The notes: generated by a model from the letters alone, not told the origin. Shown: positions 44,327 through 56,280, numbered from the stretch's first letter. The stretch: 64,000 nucleotides of DNA from Ectobius pallidus (GCA_964059195.1 CAXKWD010000007.1:25679023-25743022), one strand, 5' to 3'. Numbers and translations: made by a program.

Positions 44327-44910
44327 TATCTAAAACGGCTGGCAATCTGCTAAAAATGACCCTACAGTAAAAGTTGAAGTCGCTTTTTGCACGTAAGGCG
44401 TTGCTCTACAGCCCCATTATAAATCAAAGTATATAAAAATTGACCAAACCCTTAAGAAACCACACCGAAATTCGGGATATTCTGCGTCTTGGGCCGTGCT
44501 GGGGAAACGCTACGACGCTGGCAGCAGTGGCAGCCTCGCCTTCACCCCACCACGCTGGCCTTTTCCCTCTGCTGGCTCCTCGGCAGCCCGAGACACAGAA
44601 TAGAGCGGTTTTCATAGTGGTTTTTAAAAGGTTTATTTGATTTTTACATACAGCCTGTGCATTTAGACGAGAGCACTTGCATGCGCCGCAGAGATAGGGC
44701 GGGAGGGAAGGGGAGTGTGTTGATAGTATGAATCACGTGATGACTGATTCCACTGCGCATTGTGTTTACATTGCTCTCGTCTAAATGCACGGACAGTACT
44801 TTGGCTTATAATGGAGTTATAGAGGAGCACCTCGCGAATAAAAAGCGACCTGAACGTTTACTGTGGGATCATTTTTAGCCGATTGCCAGCCGTTTTAGAA
44901 ATACGCCTGT
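44327..44910. repeat. Inner inverted repeat of K
   Basis: CTAAAACGGCTGGCAATC... CTAAAAATGA-CC-ACAGTAAA...GTCGCTTTTT on the left matches the reverse complement of 44800-44910. At the centre GTGCATTTAGACGAGAGCA and TGCTCTCGTCTAAATGCAC form a perfect 19-bp pair. The GC-rich segment 44460-44600 between has short overlapping frames without homology. Confidence 0.75.
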
Positions 44911-44962
44911 TTTCAAATTTCAGCTGTTTTTAAATAAAACTTAATAGCTATTTATGTATCAA

Positions 44963-45060
44963 GTACGCAAAATAACGCTTTAGCGGACGAATCTAGTATA
45001 GCAGCCGAGGCGAAAGCCGAGGCTGAAATACTGGATGAGTCCGCTCAAGTTTTTGCGTAC
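44963..45060. other. Hairpin with GAAA loop and tandem GA mismatch (third member)
   Basis: GTACGCAAAA pairs with TTTTTGCGTAC, AGCGGAC with GTCCGCT, and AGTAT with ATACT. The apex is CAGCC-GA-GGC-GAAA-GCC-GA-GGCTG. The downstream GTGGTGCATACAATATTTTTT resembles the GTGTGTTGCATGCTATTTTTT that follows the hairpins of elements G1 and G2. Confidence 0.7.
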
Positions 45061-45644
45061 GTGGTGCATACAATATTTTTTAGTAATAGCTCTCTAAATT
45101 ATATGAAATGAAACAAAATACCGTATATAATTAATTGTAATGAAAGGTAGTCTACCATATTCTCACGGCCCTCTCAAACGCAAGACAACAATGAACCGTA
45201 CGAAATGCGGTAGGCTATGAATGCGTTACATGAGTCGCTGATTTGTAAACAATAATAAATACGAACTAGTATTTATGAAAAGCTTGTGAAAATATGTATT
45301 ATAATCCCGAGGAAATTTCACTCCAAGTCAAAAACATTGAATTGGAGCTGGTGCCAGCAACATCACGGCAGAAGGAATAGGGAATATATTGCAATTAAAT
45401 GCTGGTGCATCCATGTAAGCTATGTGAACGAAGATGTGAAAAGTTGTTCGCTTATATTTGTTGTCGGGTGATGAAGTGGGCTACCGTGTTTTGCGAAAAA
45501 TCCTGGTAAAGTTTCTGATTTTCATAAAGAAACGTGTTGGCTTAAATTTGTTTGTTTTATGAGCAATTATATGCGTAAATCCATGTTAAAGTTGGTGTGA
45601 CTGGTCAATGCCATCTGGGTTTTGTTTATAGATTGCCATGACGA

Positions 45645-45720
45645 CTTTAAAGGACAAGGCCGCTAAAACTGCATTTTGAATGCACTTTTATGCAATTTTA
45701 GCGGCCTTGTCCTTTAAAAT
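45645..45720. mobile_element. Short perfect-palindrome MITE
   Basis: TTTAAAGGACAAGGCCGCTA is followed after about 35 bp by its reverse complement. The termini end in TTTAAA, consistent with a TTAA or TA duplication. About 75 bp, no coding. Confidence 0.7.
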
Positions 45721-46174
45721 GCAATTTTTCGGCTTGTTACCAGTCCGATAAGCAGCTGTTTTAGAGAGCGTGTACTAAAAAAATATTTTCGGACAAACTT
45801 TTTACCACACGTACAGATCGTTAAAATTTCAGTCCAATTAGACCCCTCTACGATTCATACAAGCCGAGTAATAGAATGTTGAAAAATAACAATTTTTAGC
45901 AGCTTATCTTCCTTTAAAAAGTTATGAACCTATTTTTATCGTTTGGGAAGCATTTTCTTCGTCTTTTTAAACTCTGTCTCTTGCCATTTTTAATTTTTTC
46001 AATATGTTTCTTCTTGTTACCTTAAAATCGAAAAACGCTTTCACACCTTTTTACATTTTTTACCATGATGCTACAACCGATTTTTTCCCAAAACGTATAC
46101 AATGAATTCCTACTATTTTTCTCTTAATTATCGCTTAGAGAAAGTGGCCACTTTAATTTTTTAAAGAAATAACC

Positions 46175-46655
46175 TACCTCGCGTAGACTATCTATATCAG
46201 AATGTGAAGTGAGAAAATTGTATTGCCCATGCTGACTGTCCATACCACATTCTTGATATAAAAAAATGCGAGACGCAACCCCAAGCTCAATTTCCATTCT
46301 TTCGCTTCATAGGCCGACAGTTTCCTTGTGATTTGTGAATGTCAAGACCAAAGGCAGAGGAACGTAATTTTGAAAGTATTGTGTGCATGGTACATTCAGT
46401 ATTACTAATACTTATACTGTGGTATTACCATAATTAATTTCGAAAACAGCGCTGTAGTGTTATTTAATTCTATAAATTTCAACGTGAGTTTTTCTCCCGT
46501 TACAATCACTGTTTACTTCGTTTCTCAAGACATCTGACTATAGGGTAGGAAAAGCTACACAGTGCATTAATCATATTTTATTTGGATGCGATGCCATGAC
46601 GTATTCTCTTCATTTTTTACAGCCAGTTGAAGAGAATGTAATACATAACTATACT
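46175..46655. other. Non-coding stretch, nothing recognised
   Basis: Spacer between elements K and M. Confidence 0.45.
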
Positions 46656-46656
46656 A

Positions 46657-49600
46657 CAGTAGAGCCTCGGTAATTCGAGCCCCGGTATTTCGAGGTTCCG
46701 TGTAATTCGAGCTGGTCTTAAGAAAATTAAAATTGTCCATAAAACTAGAGTAAAATTCCGTTTTTATACGGTGTCCGCAAGTAAGTTTTACGCACTTCCG
46801 AATGTGTTACATTTTAGCTTTCTTTCAATTTTTCCTTGTACAAAAATGCAGGTAAAACTGTCCCACTTAGGGTTTTTGTTCATAATACACAGAAATAACC
46901 TTGGCTTCAGACTGCTAATGCATTTCTATTACAGATTGACAGAAACCGTTAGATTCGATTTTTCTTTGTCGGGACCTCGTGTCAATCAATTGTACAGTGC
47001 ATATTTCCCCATCCTTTCAGAAAAGAATACTGTATTGTTATACAGTAATAATTGTAACAATACAGTAACAATAATTGTTGTACAGTAATCCCTACAATGG
47101 TAATTAAAAGTGTTTTCCTAGTAGCATCGCTTTCCCGTTCCACTCCATTAAGGGTCAGACAATGACTTAATCCTTAAAGGATGCCGATGTAGCAAATTGG
47201 AAATGTTTGACAATATATACATACAGGCGTAACACAGGTATGTAGGCCTACTATATTGTTTATTTATTTATTATTTAAACCATTATTGTGTTCATTAAAC
47301 ATTTATTTGCGATTTACCCATTGATTTAGTGAAATTTTCGTAAAATCCGAGTTTTTTGTAATTCGAGGTAGCCTCAGCCCAAGATCAGTAAACTATACAG
47401 TAAACTATACAGGTTGCGTATTCCGGGATAGACCAATCGCAGCACTTGAGTGTGTGACGTCACAAGATTCCAGATCTCGCAATTTTCAGATTTTACTCAG
47501 TCTAGAAAATCTTACACCGCGTGATTAAACTCGTAACCTTTAATTAACCCGTGGTCGGATTCCTGTGAAATTTATACAGAAATAATCTACACACATCAGC
47601 CCTACTGATGGTTAAAACAGAGCCTTAAAAAAGCGGATACAAATGTTTTTATTTCATTTTATAAACATCACCCGTTACACAAAATTCATGGAGGGAGAAG
47701 CAAATTTCACTATGCGACAATTTTTTGTATTTTTGTGTCCCGAAAAAACTTCAAGCGAGAAAGTTTTAGTGAAATAATTGAATTTTAATACAAATGAAGT
47801 TCCAGCCCCATATCTCGAATGGTTTACGAGTAATTAAGTGGTAATTATTCCATGCGCTTCAGTGTCGGAGTGATTTGTGACGACCGTGAAATGTTCAGGA
47901 AGAAGCATATTTTACTATGCGACAATTTTTTTATTTCTGTGACCAGAAAATGATTCAAGCATGTGAGCTTTAGGGAAATATTTGAATTTTATTATACATC
48001 AAGTACCACGTTTATATTTTGAATGGTTTACGAGTAATAGAGTGGTAATTACTCAAGGCGATAAAGCTATCGGAACGGTACAGAGGTCTTTTTTATTCTA
48101 TAAAATAGGCCTACTAGCAATTACGTAAAAATCCTTAAATATTTTAATCGTGGACTCAATAATAAAGGATATTAACTGGCTACTTGTACCCATACTGAAA
48201 GATTGACCCGCTGGGGAAAAAGAATGAATTAAACTTTTTCCTAATCTTGTAAATCTGCACTACTGTTATTTAGATATTTGTTGAATTATTTATTTTATTT
48301 TTTGATCCTTTGTGCTAGTAACTTTTATTTCTAATTACCTTATCAAATGCCTTATTAGTTTAATACCTTGTTACGCCCTTTTCATATTTTAATATAATTT
48401 ATCAACATGAAAACGTATTACAGTTAAAATTGAATTGCCGAGGCTTTAAGAGCATGCTATCGGGTTATAGTTAGGGCAAGACGATGGTACTTTTAATGAA
48501 AAATTCATGGAAAAATCCTTTGAAATATTGTGTGATTTATGTATAATGCATTGCGAAGCAATTTGTGTCCTTTTTGTTATGTTGAGACGTCGATTTTAAA
48601 GATCCTGCGCCTCTTTTCGTTGTGCTGCTCATGAAAGTTTCCCTGCCCTGCAATTCACAAACCATCCCTTAGTTTATTAGGTCTATATTATCTCTGTCGT
48701 CACATAATTTGTATACAGATGTACACTTTTGGCCGTGTTTCACCAATCATTACCTACATAACTTACCCCATATAACCCGGAGAAAATTATTATTAATATA
48801 AATGTATTGCTTTGATTACAATATTAACACAAATTAATACTCTACAATAGTCTACGCAATGTAATAATAACATTAGTACTGTACATGTTAATATTGATAC
48901 ATAAAAATTCCCGTAGTTGTTTTCTACCCTTATTATAAGGTACAATTTCTATACAAATGTAGGATACATTCTTTAACAAATTTTCATCAAATTATACTAA
49001 CATAACCTCTAGAATGAGGAATATTTTCTAGGCAACAAAATATTAGAACAAATCACCCTTTAGCTGTTATATAGGCCTACCTGTATTATATAATTTCTAT
49101 TCAAATCTAGATCCTTTGGGAGATTTTTACAAGATTTTAAAGACAAATGCTGTAGAATCAGAAGAACATTTTAAGTAACTTGAATAACAGAACAGTTCAC
49201 ATCTTAGCTGTTTTCTACAATCTACAAAATTACTGTTACACACTGCCACAGCACATATCTGGCCCGGCATAATGGTTCAGTTAATTGCACTTTCTAAAGC
49301 ACCTTCCATTTGTATTATTAAAAACAGTATGTACTGGTAATAATAATTTAGGAATCGCGCTCGTGCTTGAAGCGCCAAATCATTCTGACACCTTGAAGCG
49401 CCCGGAATAATTACCACTCAATTACTCGTAAACCATTCGAGATATGGGGCTGGAACTTCATTTGTATTAAAATTCAATTATTTCACTAAAACTTTCTCGC
49501 TTGAAGTTTTTTCGGGACACAAAAATACAAAAAATTGTCGCATAGTGAAATTTGCTTCTCCCTCCATGAATTTTGTGTAACGGGTGATGTTTATAAAATG

Positions 49601-49917
49601 AAATAAAAACATTTGTGTCCGCTTTTTTAAGACTCTGTTTTAACCATCAGTAGGGCTGATGTGTGTAGATTATTTCTGTATAAATTTCACAGGAATCCGA
49701 CCACGGGTTAATTAAAGGTTACGAGTTTAATCACGCGGTGTAAGATTTTCTAGACTGAGTAAAAACTGAAAATTGCGAGATCTGGAATCTTGTGACGTCA
49801 CACACTCGCCTGCTCGCTGCAACCCCCTGTCCTATAAACTCGCCGGAATACGCTACCTCTGTAGTTTACAAGCCTTGGCCTCAGCCCCCATTAGCTCGAA
49901 TTATCGGGGTTCTACTG
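46657..49917. mobile_element. Tigger/pogo element M, carrier of a foldback insertion
   Basis: Left end CAGTAGAGCCTCGGTAATTCG, given as CAGTAGAGCCTCGG then TAATTCGAGC, and right end GCTCGAATTATCGGGGTTCTACTG. TA lies on both sides (46655-46656, 49918-49919). Extra AATTCGAG motifs near the left end are typical of pogo/Tigger. After removing the insertion at 47381-49877 it is about 0.75 kb, without transposase. Confidence 0.85.
47381..49877. mobile_element. Foldback element L with ~500-bp terminal inverted repeats and 10-bp duplication
   Basis: The perfect 10-bp duplication GCCTCAGCCC flanks the element (47371-47380 and 49878-49887). The arms 47405-47850 and 49405-49865 are inverted and nearly identical (for example GTGTGACGTCACA..., CCATATCTCGAATGGTTTACG). 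A second, diverged direct copy of the inner arm follows on the left (47890-48065). A 9-11-bp duplication with long inverted repeats suggests a Mutator-like foldback (inference). The 1.3-kb loop has no recognised gene. Confidence 0.82.
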
Positions 49918-49919
49918 TA

Positions 49920-50487
49920 TATGTTATACTAAGAGAGAATGCTTTTTGGGGGGTGCAGAGGAAGTTGTGTGTTTCAAATCAGATTTTTTATGACAATTTT
50001 AGAACGAACGGGCCATAATACACAAGTTACCAGTTCAACTTGTTATACCAATTATAGGATCAGGATTAAGCTATATAGTTTATTATCCTGTTTGCATTAT
50101 ACCAATCATGCTTTAGAACAGCCAAGATATGATAACCGACGTAAGGAATTCGAAGCACTGTAATTATGTTTTTATGTCATAAATAATCGAATGTAAATAG
50201 GCCAGTTGGTATCTTAGAGTGTGCACAAATATTACTTTAGATTTTTTATTGTTTCAGGTAAGGCCACTTATTCTGACACAAGCATAGACAAAAAGAACCA
50301 ATGTAAGTATTCAAAATAATTTATATTAATTTTTTGGAATTTATTACGTGGCATGTAAAGATGGTAGATATTTACGTTGTTTATTAACGCAAAATGTAAG
50401 GATTTCCTAGCAGAATAAGTGTTTTAATGTTTATTGTAATAAATAAATTCACTGTTATAATGTTTAATTTTCCATAAATTACAATTC

Positions 50488-50519
<32 letters not shown>

Positions 50520-50785
50520 ATTATATATTTGAATCTTTGTGTTCTACATAGGCTACAGGCTTACATTCTGGAACTAATACAGATGAAACTCTTCACGGGT
50601 ATCCCGAGAAAGTCCAGAAAATACATTTTTATGTTAAATTCGTATTTTGCACTCAGGCGTCCATATTTAATCCCTTATCATTTTTAAATAATTAGTATTA
50701 ATGACTAATTATGATAGACTTGAAACTAATGTTTTTACATAAAAATCCCTTAATTAATAGTAATGATAATTCACCGAATATAGTA
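49920..50785. other. Non-coding stretch with (TA)n(TG)n
   Basis: A (TA)10(TG)6 run lies at about 50489-50520. Otherwise unrecognised. Confidence 0.5.
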
Positions 50786-50794
50786 AGCGTAATT

Positions 50795-51045
50795 AAATCA
50801 CGGGGGATGAAATGGGCTGGACATGTTGCTCGCATGGGGAGGAAAGACATATCTAAAAAAAAAAAAAATTGACTGGGAGACCCGAAGGGAAGAGACCACG
50901 TGGTAGATCTAGACGTAGGTGGGAGGACAACATTAGGATAGATGTAAGGGAAGTATGATTTGCGAGGGATGGTTGGATGGAATTAGCACGGATTAGGGCT
51001 GAATGGCGAGCACTGAACCTCCGGATTCCATAAAATATACAATAT
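50795..51045 (+). mobile_element. Non-LTR retrotransposon C-terminal remnant
   Basis: The plus strand reads MKWAGHVARMG, then (frame shift at an A13 run) GRPEGKRPRGRSRRRWEDNI and ELARIRAEWRALNLRIP, ending TAA. W-GHVARM...GRPRGRPRRRWEDNI...ARDRAEWR is the conserved C terminus of RTE-type LINE proteins. It is broken by the A-run and a stop. Confidence 0.75.
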
Positions 51046-51373
51046 TCATTTAATTTGCTTGAGTAAATATAAAAATAATAATAAAATATAAATTCGTATC
51101 TTATGAAAACAAAATAGAATTTTTAAATAAAAATTAATTATGGAGGGGAACTATAATAAGAGCAATACTAATGAAAGAAATAAAGTACGTAAATTAGGTG
51201 ACCAGTTGTCAACTTTTGGTTGTGCTTCTCAGAGTTGGTTGTTATATCAGAACACGCAACTCGAAAAAAAATTAAATTCTAAAATCTAAAATCCATCAAC
51301 ACTTCCTATGCACTGATGGATTATACATGACTGTTTCTATGCTTTTATATGCTTTTCTGTAGCTCCCCCTTCT

Positions 51374-51396
51374 TATATTATTATTATTATTATTAA

Positions 51397-51461
<65 letters not shown>

Positions 51462-51464
51462 GGT
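51374..51464. repeat. (ATT)n microsatellite
   Basis: About 28 ATT triplets with one ATG interruption. The minus-strand poly-Ile frame is an artefact. Confidence 0.95.
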
Positions 51465-51469
51465 CCGTA

Positions 51470-51950
51470 ATGAAATGTAGAATTAAGAAAAGGCTACCTA
51501 TGAAATATTTATTCAGTTGCCAATATTTTGCAATAATACAGTTATTATAATTCACGCCTTATGAGGAATACAGTGGTTCATAAAAGGCGCTTAGACATTC
51601 AGCACCCACATTAACTTCGCCTATGTCAGTTTTTTTCTTCTGAAAAATGTATTATGACCATGTTATTAGGTAGATATTTATTTAATTGCTGACTCCTTGG
51701 CTCTATAGTCCCAGGTGACATCTGCCCTTCACTGAGATCTTTGCTTAGATTATTAAAAAAAAAAAAAAGAGGAAAATATAGCATAGCATATTTTCTCGGA
51801 CAAGTTTAGTTGTATAGAAATGGAAAGCAATTAAATTCAAAACTACCTATAAAATTACTCCCACACAAAATCGCATCTTGAGAAAACCGACTTGGTCAGC
51901 TCAGTTGATTTTCCACGGTTTGTATGATTCCTTTTAACGAATTGGGAAAT
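51470..51950. other. Non-coding stretch, nothing recognised
   Basis: Includes a short poly-A at about 51752. No gene or repeat partner. Confidence 0.45.
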
Positions 51951-51961
51951 CGTAGTTATAA

Positions 51962-52360
51962 CAGGGTGTCCACGTTCTGGAAAATTATGGAAAGTTAGTA
52001 AAAGTCAGGGAAATTGAAATCGGTCGGGGAATTTTATAAAATAAAGGAAAAAGGGAATTTTAAAAAATATATATTTATATGGATTATTCAAGGAAAATAA
52101 CTACCCCCAGTGAGCAAAATGTGAGGGCCATGAGTTTTGCTCCAGTCTGCTATAACCTGGACTGTGTAAGCAATTTTCTTTTCAGTACTTGAGTTAATCA
52201 TTTTTAATAATTTTTATGGGGATGGAGGAGGTTGGATTTTTTGTTTGTTTGCTTTGTTTACAAAGAACCTTGAAAACGTTGGTTGTTGCGGTCAGGCAAA
52301 TGTAAGTTACTGGTCATGGGAACTCAGGGAAATTTATTTTGAAATTTTGTGGACACCCTG
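51962..52360. mobile_element. TIR MITE, CAGGGTGTCCAC ends (399 bp)
   Basis: Perfect 12-bp inverted termini CAGGGTGTCCAC / GTGGACACCCTG. Subterminal AGGGAAATT motifs occur near both ends. TATAA is duplicated at 51957-51961 and 52361-52365. The ends look hAT-like, but the duplication is 5 bp by eye, so I leave the superfamily open. No coding. Confidence 0.78.
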
Positions 52361-52365
52361 TATAA

Positions 52366-53280
52366 GTAATATGTTTGTTACCCCCAGCAGAATTATTACT
52401 AAAATAATACGCCTCTATTGTTTTCAAACCCCAGCCCCGCCTCAGACTGAAAATGTGAACCAGACAACAACGAATGTGGATTATTTTCTATCAGGCAAAA
52501 GATAAATGTGGGGATGTAGCAATATGCAGTAGAAAGCATAGACAGCAAGAATAGATGAGATTATTTTACTTGTTTTCGCTATTCATTTTAAAACTTTTTC
52601 ATTAATTTTTAATTGTACGTAAATTATAACAGTTTTTCAATGTGAGTGCCGGTTTTATCGTATGACAGATTTTGGAAAAGCACACGCCCCTGGGATTGGA
52701 GCTAAGTTATTAATATGTTCTTGCTGGAGCTGCAGTTGACATGGAGTTGTATCAATTATTGCCAACAAGAGACTGTTATTTCGCTCTGTTCTGCTACAGA
52801 TGCATCTCATTAATTAATAAGTCCATGTTTCAGCGACATTTTGACAAATGTCTCGCAGGCATTTCCACAGAAATTGTAATACGAGCACTAATTTATTGTA
52901 AGAGCAAGAGAGATTTTTATTTCTCTACCGGATTTTTTCTGCGATCCATTACCTTGCTGACAATGTAAAGGCAGTAGGTCAGTGAAATTGCAACTTCCAC
53001 ATCTAGCTTACACTTCAATTAAGGAGGGGCATATGGAATAGTTAAAAATGGGCTGATAGTAGAATTTCTCTTCATAGCACTCTATTCCTCAAAACAGAAT
53101 TTTTTTACATTTTTGTTAGTCTTCACACACCTGTAAATGTAATTTCTTGAAATTTACAGGGCATCTGTAAGATGCTTTAGTGAATAATCTACATTTACAT
53201 TACTTCATACAATATTCTTTCATTAGAAAATACCCTAAATTTTAATACAGGTATTTAAAAATAGAATACTTACTTGATTT
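52366..53280. other. Non-coding stretch, nothing recognised
   Basis: Small open frames (for example 52741-52968) lack recognisable motifs. Confidence 0.45.
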
Positions 53281-53284
53281 ATTT

Positions 53285-53530
53285 CCTGTTATTCCTAGAT
53301 GGAACATAGGGCAGCTCTGTTTTCAGCCAACCATTTTACTTCTTTCCAGCTTTTCCCACATTCCTCTGCCTCCTCTTCTATTGATCGCTTCCATGTTTAA
53401 AATTGTCCTCTCCTCCTTGCTCCTTGGAGGGTTCCAATCAAGTACGGTACAGTCTTCTCGATAGCTCCAACTGGTTTCACCAGCGTATGGCCTATCCAGT
53501 TCCACTTTCTTTGTTTAATTTGTTAACATA
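53285..53530 (-). mobile_element. RTE-type LINE C-terminal remnant
   Basis: The minus-strand frame 53505-53323 includes LDWNPPRSKEERTILNMEAI, GRGMWEKLERSKMVG and, past a stop, KQSCPMFHLGITGNK. This follows the order LxWNPxGxRxxGRPxxTW... CGKSWxExKxLAxNR...LCPMFHLGITGNK known at the C terminus of arthropod RTE-like ORFs. Truncated and inactive. Confidence 0.6.
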
Positions 53531-53534
53531 TTTG

Positions 53535-54615
53535 AAGTTGATTAATTCTTCTCCATAGTTCTTCGTTTGATATTATTTCCGCCTCAGACATCTATTAACA
53601 AAGGTCTGTATCTTTTTAGGTAGCTTTCGAAGAAAAATCTACCTATTGCAATCGATACCATGTCACGACTTTCGAAAAATTCTTTCATATCTTTACGTTT
53701 CATGCCTCTCTAAGTACGAAACCACCGCCCGTTCAGGAAAAAATCTTTACACGCTAGCGGTCGTAATTTTGAAGATATTTGAACCAATTTTTTAAATGTT
53801 ATTTCTAGGCCCAATAGTTCGGACAAGTTCGTTAATGAACAAAATTGACCAGGGGGGTCGGGGAGGGGGTTGAAATTTTGAAAAATTTATATCTCGGCCT
53901 CTATGAAGTATAGAGGGAAACTTTGTTTGAATAGATTAGAGTACTCTCTATGTAGTTCACAGTGACACCAACAATTCGGGGGTTTTGCAGTTATTATTGC
54001 GGGTTTGTCATGCCAAGGCTAAAGAAGAAGAGTGCTGCGCAGCGACAATAAATTAAACCAAAAGCACTTCGAAATCTACCTCAGCCTGTAGGCCTACATA
54101 AAGGGATTTTTATTCATTGCATCCGTAATTTTCGATGTCTCACATACGCCAAAATTTTACATTGATGTTAAACAGATTGAGCTTGGTCTTCAATGAGAAT
54201 TTAAAAATCGGAGAATATAAAACATCTAGAAGTTTGTTGGGGAGTTTATTATTTTTATTAAATACCAATTACAAGTGTCTGTGAGAAAGGATGTCATACT
54301 TCTTAAATTTTTCATCCGCACACCTTCTAACTTATATTGCTTTCTTGATGTGAGTTATGAACGGAACTATTTCAAACAGATAGGTGTATTTGTATGCTAT
54401 TTGAACAATTTCGAGCATTAAAATAGCTCATTGAGGAAAGAATCGAGAAAATAGGATTTTCCTAGCCCCTTAATGTGGAATTTGTATGGTAGGCCTACTT
54501 AGGGTAGAAAAGAACGGATGTCTGTTTTATAGGCCTTAAGTAGATGGTGAGTGATATAAAGTCAAAACTTATTATTTTTCAGGGGAGACTTTTATTCACA
54601 CATCTCGTTTTAATT
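53535..54615. other. Non-coding stretch, nothing recognised
   Basis: About 1.1 kb, two TAGGCCTA octamers (about 54090 and 54490). No coding support. Confidence 0.45.
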
Positions 54616-54621
54616 TTTATT

Positions 54622-54702
54622 TTTTACTTATACTCTTTTGCCTTGACAGTCTTCTTCTGGACTGATACGGCAAAAGAGTGTAAGTGAAAAACTATTTTTT
54701 TC
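54622..54702. repeat. Palindrome with 8-nt loop
   Basis: TTTTACTTATACTCTTTTGCC and GGCAAAAGAGTGTAAGTGAAAA pair, and GACAGTC/GACTG close an inner stem around TTCTTCTG. It is probably a small MITE; related TTTACTTATACTTTAC sequence follows at about 54755. Confidence 0.65.
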
Positions 54703-54799
54703 CAAAAGAGAGATTTTTTTACACAGTGTAATTTACTTATCTCATTTTCACAATTTTTTACTTATACTTTACTTTACTTAACAGTCTAGAAATATTCCT

Positions 54800-55720
54800 T
54801 GTGAGTGCTGCAGAACTTGTACCGTATATCAGATACTTCAAAAAGACCTCGGAATATGATAGCTAAATATTTTTGTTAGGTGTTAGTATACAGTGACCAG
54901 ATGTTCTGCTTTTCGCAGGATGAAGCTTTCTTTAACATCTGCGGCCCGCGAATTTGATTGAAAATCTCGTAAATACCCTACTTTTTAAAAACATCCTGCG
55001 AAAAGTCCTGCGAAATGGAATTTTATATGAGATGTACTATTTTGTTATTCCTATAAAATTGTTTTATATGTAATAGCTTGCGATTCAAAGAAAATTAAAA
55101 CCAACGTCCATAATGGCAACTATTTCTCATTAGCTCCTTAAGAAACCAGTAAACATATTTCACCGCGTGTTTCAGTGTCTTAACGTTGCAAACAGTGAAC
55201 ATTAATAAAATCAACTAAACTGATGTTACAAAGTGGCAGAATGCTTTTGTTTAATCAGTGATAGGCTAATTGCAATTATGATAGGTCTATGCAGAAAAGA
55301 AGTTATTTTTGTAATAGAGCTCAGAGTGAAGCTCCAGATCGATTCATTAATCAGGGTTTACGGAAGAACAAAAGTCTAAAGTTTGATTCTTATCATTAAT
55401 ATATACTCGCATGCAATGATATAAGGAATTCTTTAAATATGTAAACATTTCACAAAATGCATGACAATAATATTATTGATAAAAGTGTAGGCCTACGATT
55501 CGCTGACATATGTTTCAGGTTTAAAGCAGCAGTAAAGGTTATGAATGAATAAAATTCAATCCGTCAGGAATTACATTAGGTCTATTTGCTTTCACTGCAA
55601 CGTTTATACTGAAAAATACTCACATTAAAATATAATGTAGATATCGGTAGTTATACGTTTCGATAGAATGCACAATATTATATCAGCAGCTACTGCGTTT
55701 AATTATTCAGCGCCTAGTTG
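54800..55720. other. Spacer with part of segment Q
   Basis: 55310-55400 matches segment Q (GAGCTC-GAGTGAAGCTCCAGATC, CAGGGTTTACGGAAGAACAAA) and gives the empty site for the MITE at 7911. The remainder is unrecognised. Confidence 0.5.
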
Positions 55721-55726
55721 TGTTTT

Positions 55727-56199
55727 ATAGTATACTGCGATACAAGTGCCGTAAGGCATGATTACGGATCGAGGAAATAGTTTGAAAACACGAGGCGTTC
55801 GCGCCGAGTGTTTTCAATTTTCCGAGATCCGTAATGCCCTTACGGCACGTGTATTGTATGCTATTTTTTGCATGATTATTATTTATATCAATTTAATTAT
55901 ATTAATTGTGATATTACCTGAAAATATTATGTATATACATTCTTGAAGATAGATGTTTATTTCAGAAAGTGATTCGCATGTGTTTGATATTATGGGAACC
56001 GAATATTTGTCCTGGGGGCCTTGACCAGAAAGGCTTTTATTATTAAGTGTATCGTAATGAATTATGACGTGGCGCAAGCACCGTAAGTAATTTAACCGCA
56101 TCGCAACGCCCATAGCAACAAGATTGTGTGGGAATGTCAACTTACGATCCACGGCAACAACATTCGTAAGTACCACTAATTAGTTAGGAGTGCAAAAAA
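55727..56199 (+). mobile_element. Hairpin-bearing element G, copy 2 (about 473 bp)
   Basis: Ends ATAGTATACTGCGATACAAG and TAGGAGTGCAAAAAA, as in copy 1 at 36853. The body shares GCATGCTATTTTTTGCA-type sequence after the hairpin, TATCAATTTAATTATATTAA, GTGATATTACCTGAAAATAT and ATAGCAACAAGATTG. No coding and no inverted termini. Class unknown. Confidence 0.75.
55741..55853. other. Long hairpin with tandem GA mismatch (copy 2)
   Basis: TTACGGATCG pairs with CGAGATCCGTAA, and AAAACAC with GTGTTTT. The apex CAC-GA-GGCG-TTCG-CGCC-GA-GTG has a TTCG tetraloop. Compared with copy 1 the paired positions change together. Confidence 0.78.
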
Positions 56200-56231
56200 T
56201 ATTTTATTTTCATAAGCATTTGTGAAGGAAT

Positions 56232-56280
56232 AAGTGGGATAACAACAGAACGAAATTACAACAAATGAATCACATCTAGA
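56232..56280 (+). repeat. Short dispersed repeat shared with 14.74 kb
   Basis: GGAATAAGTGGGATAACAAC and AACGAAATTACAACAAATGA match 14737-14785. Confidence 0.6.

Larger units (their letters stand above)
43880..46170. mobile_element. Multi-shell foldback element K (about 2.3 kb)
   Basis: The left arm (about 43915-44330) and the reverse complement of about 45730-46140 match at reduced identity: AATTCATTGTGTGTGTTTTGG with AATTCATTGTATACGTTTTGG, and TTTAAAAAGACGAAGAAA with TTAAAAAGACGAAGAAA. Within lie a second inverted pair (44327-44430 with 44800-44910) and a third (44657-44675 with 44772-44790). One side also holds the hairpin at 44963-45060 and a palindromic MITE at 45645-45720. The outer ends near AGACTAGGTAG and CTACCTCGCGTAGACTA suggest an imperfect 9-bp duplication. 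No transposase. Confidence 0.65.

Noticed and set aside
44424..44640. Overlapping frames in a GC-rich segment of element K
   Set aside because: Open on both strands, no homology, and inside a foldback.
46771..47088. 105-codon frame as Tigger transposase
   Set aside because: Lies inside the Tigger element but has no HTH or DDE motif and is on a short non-autonomous copy.
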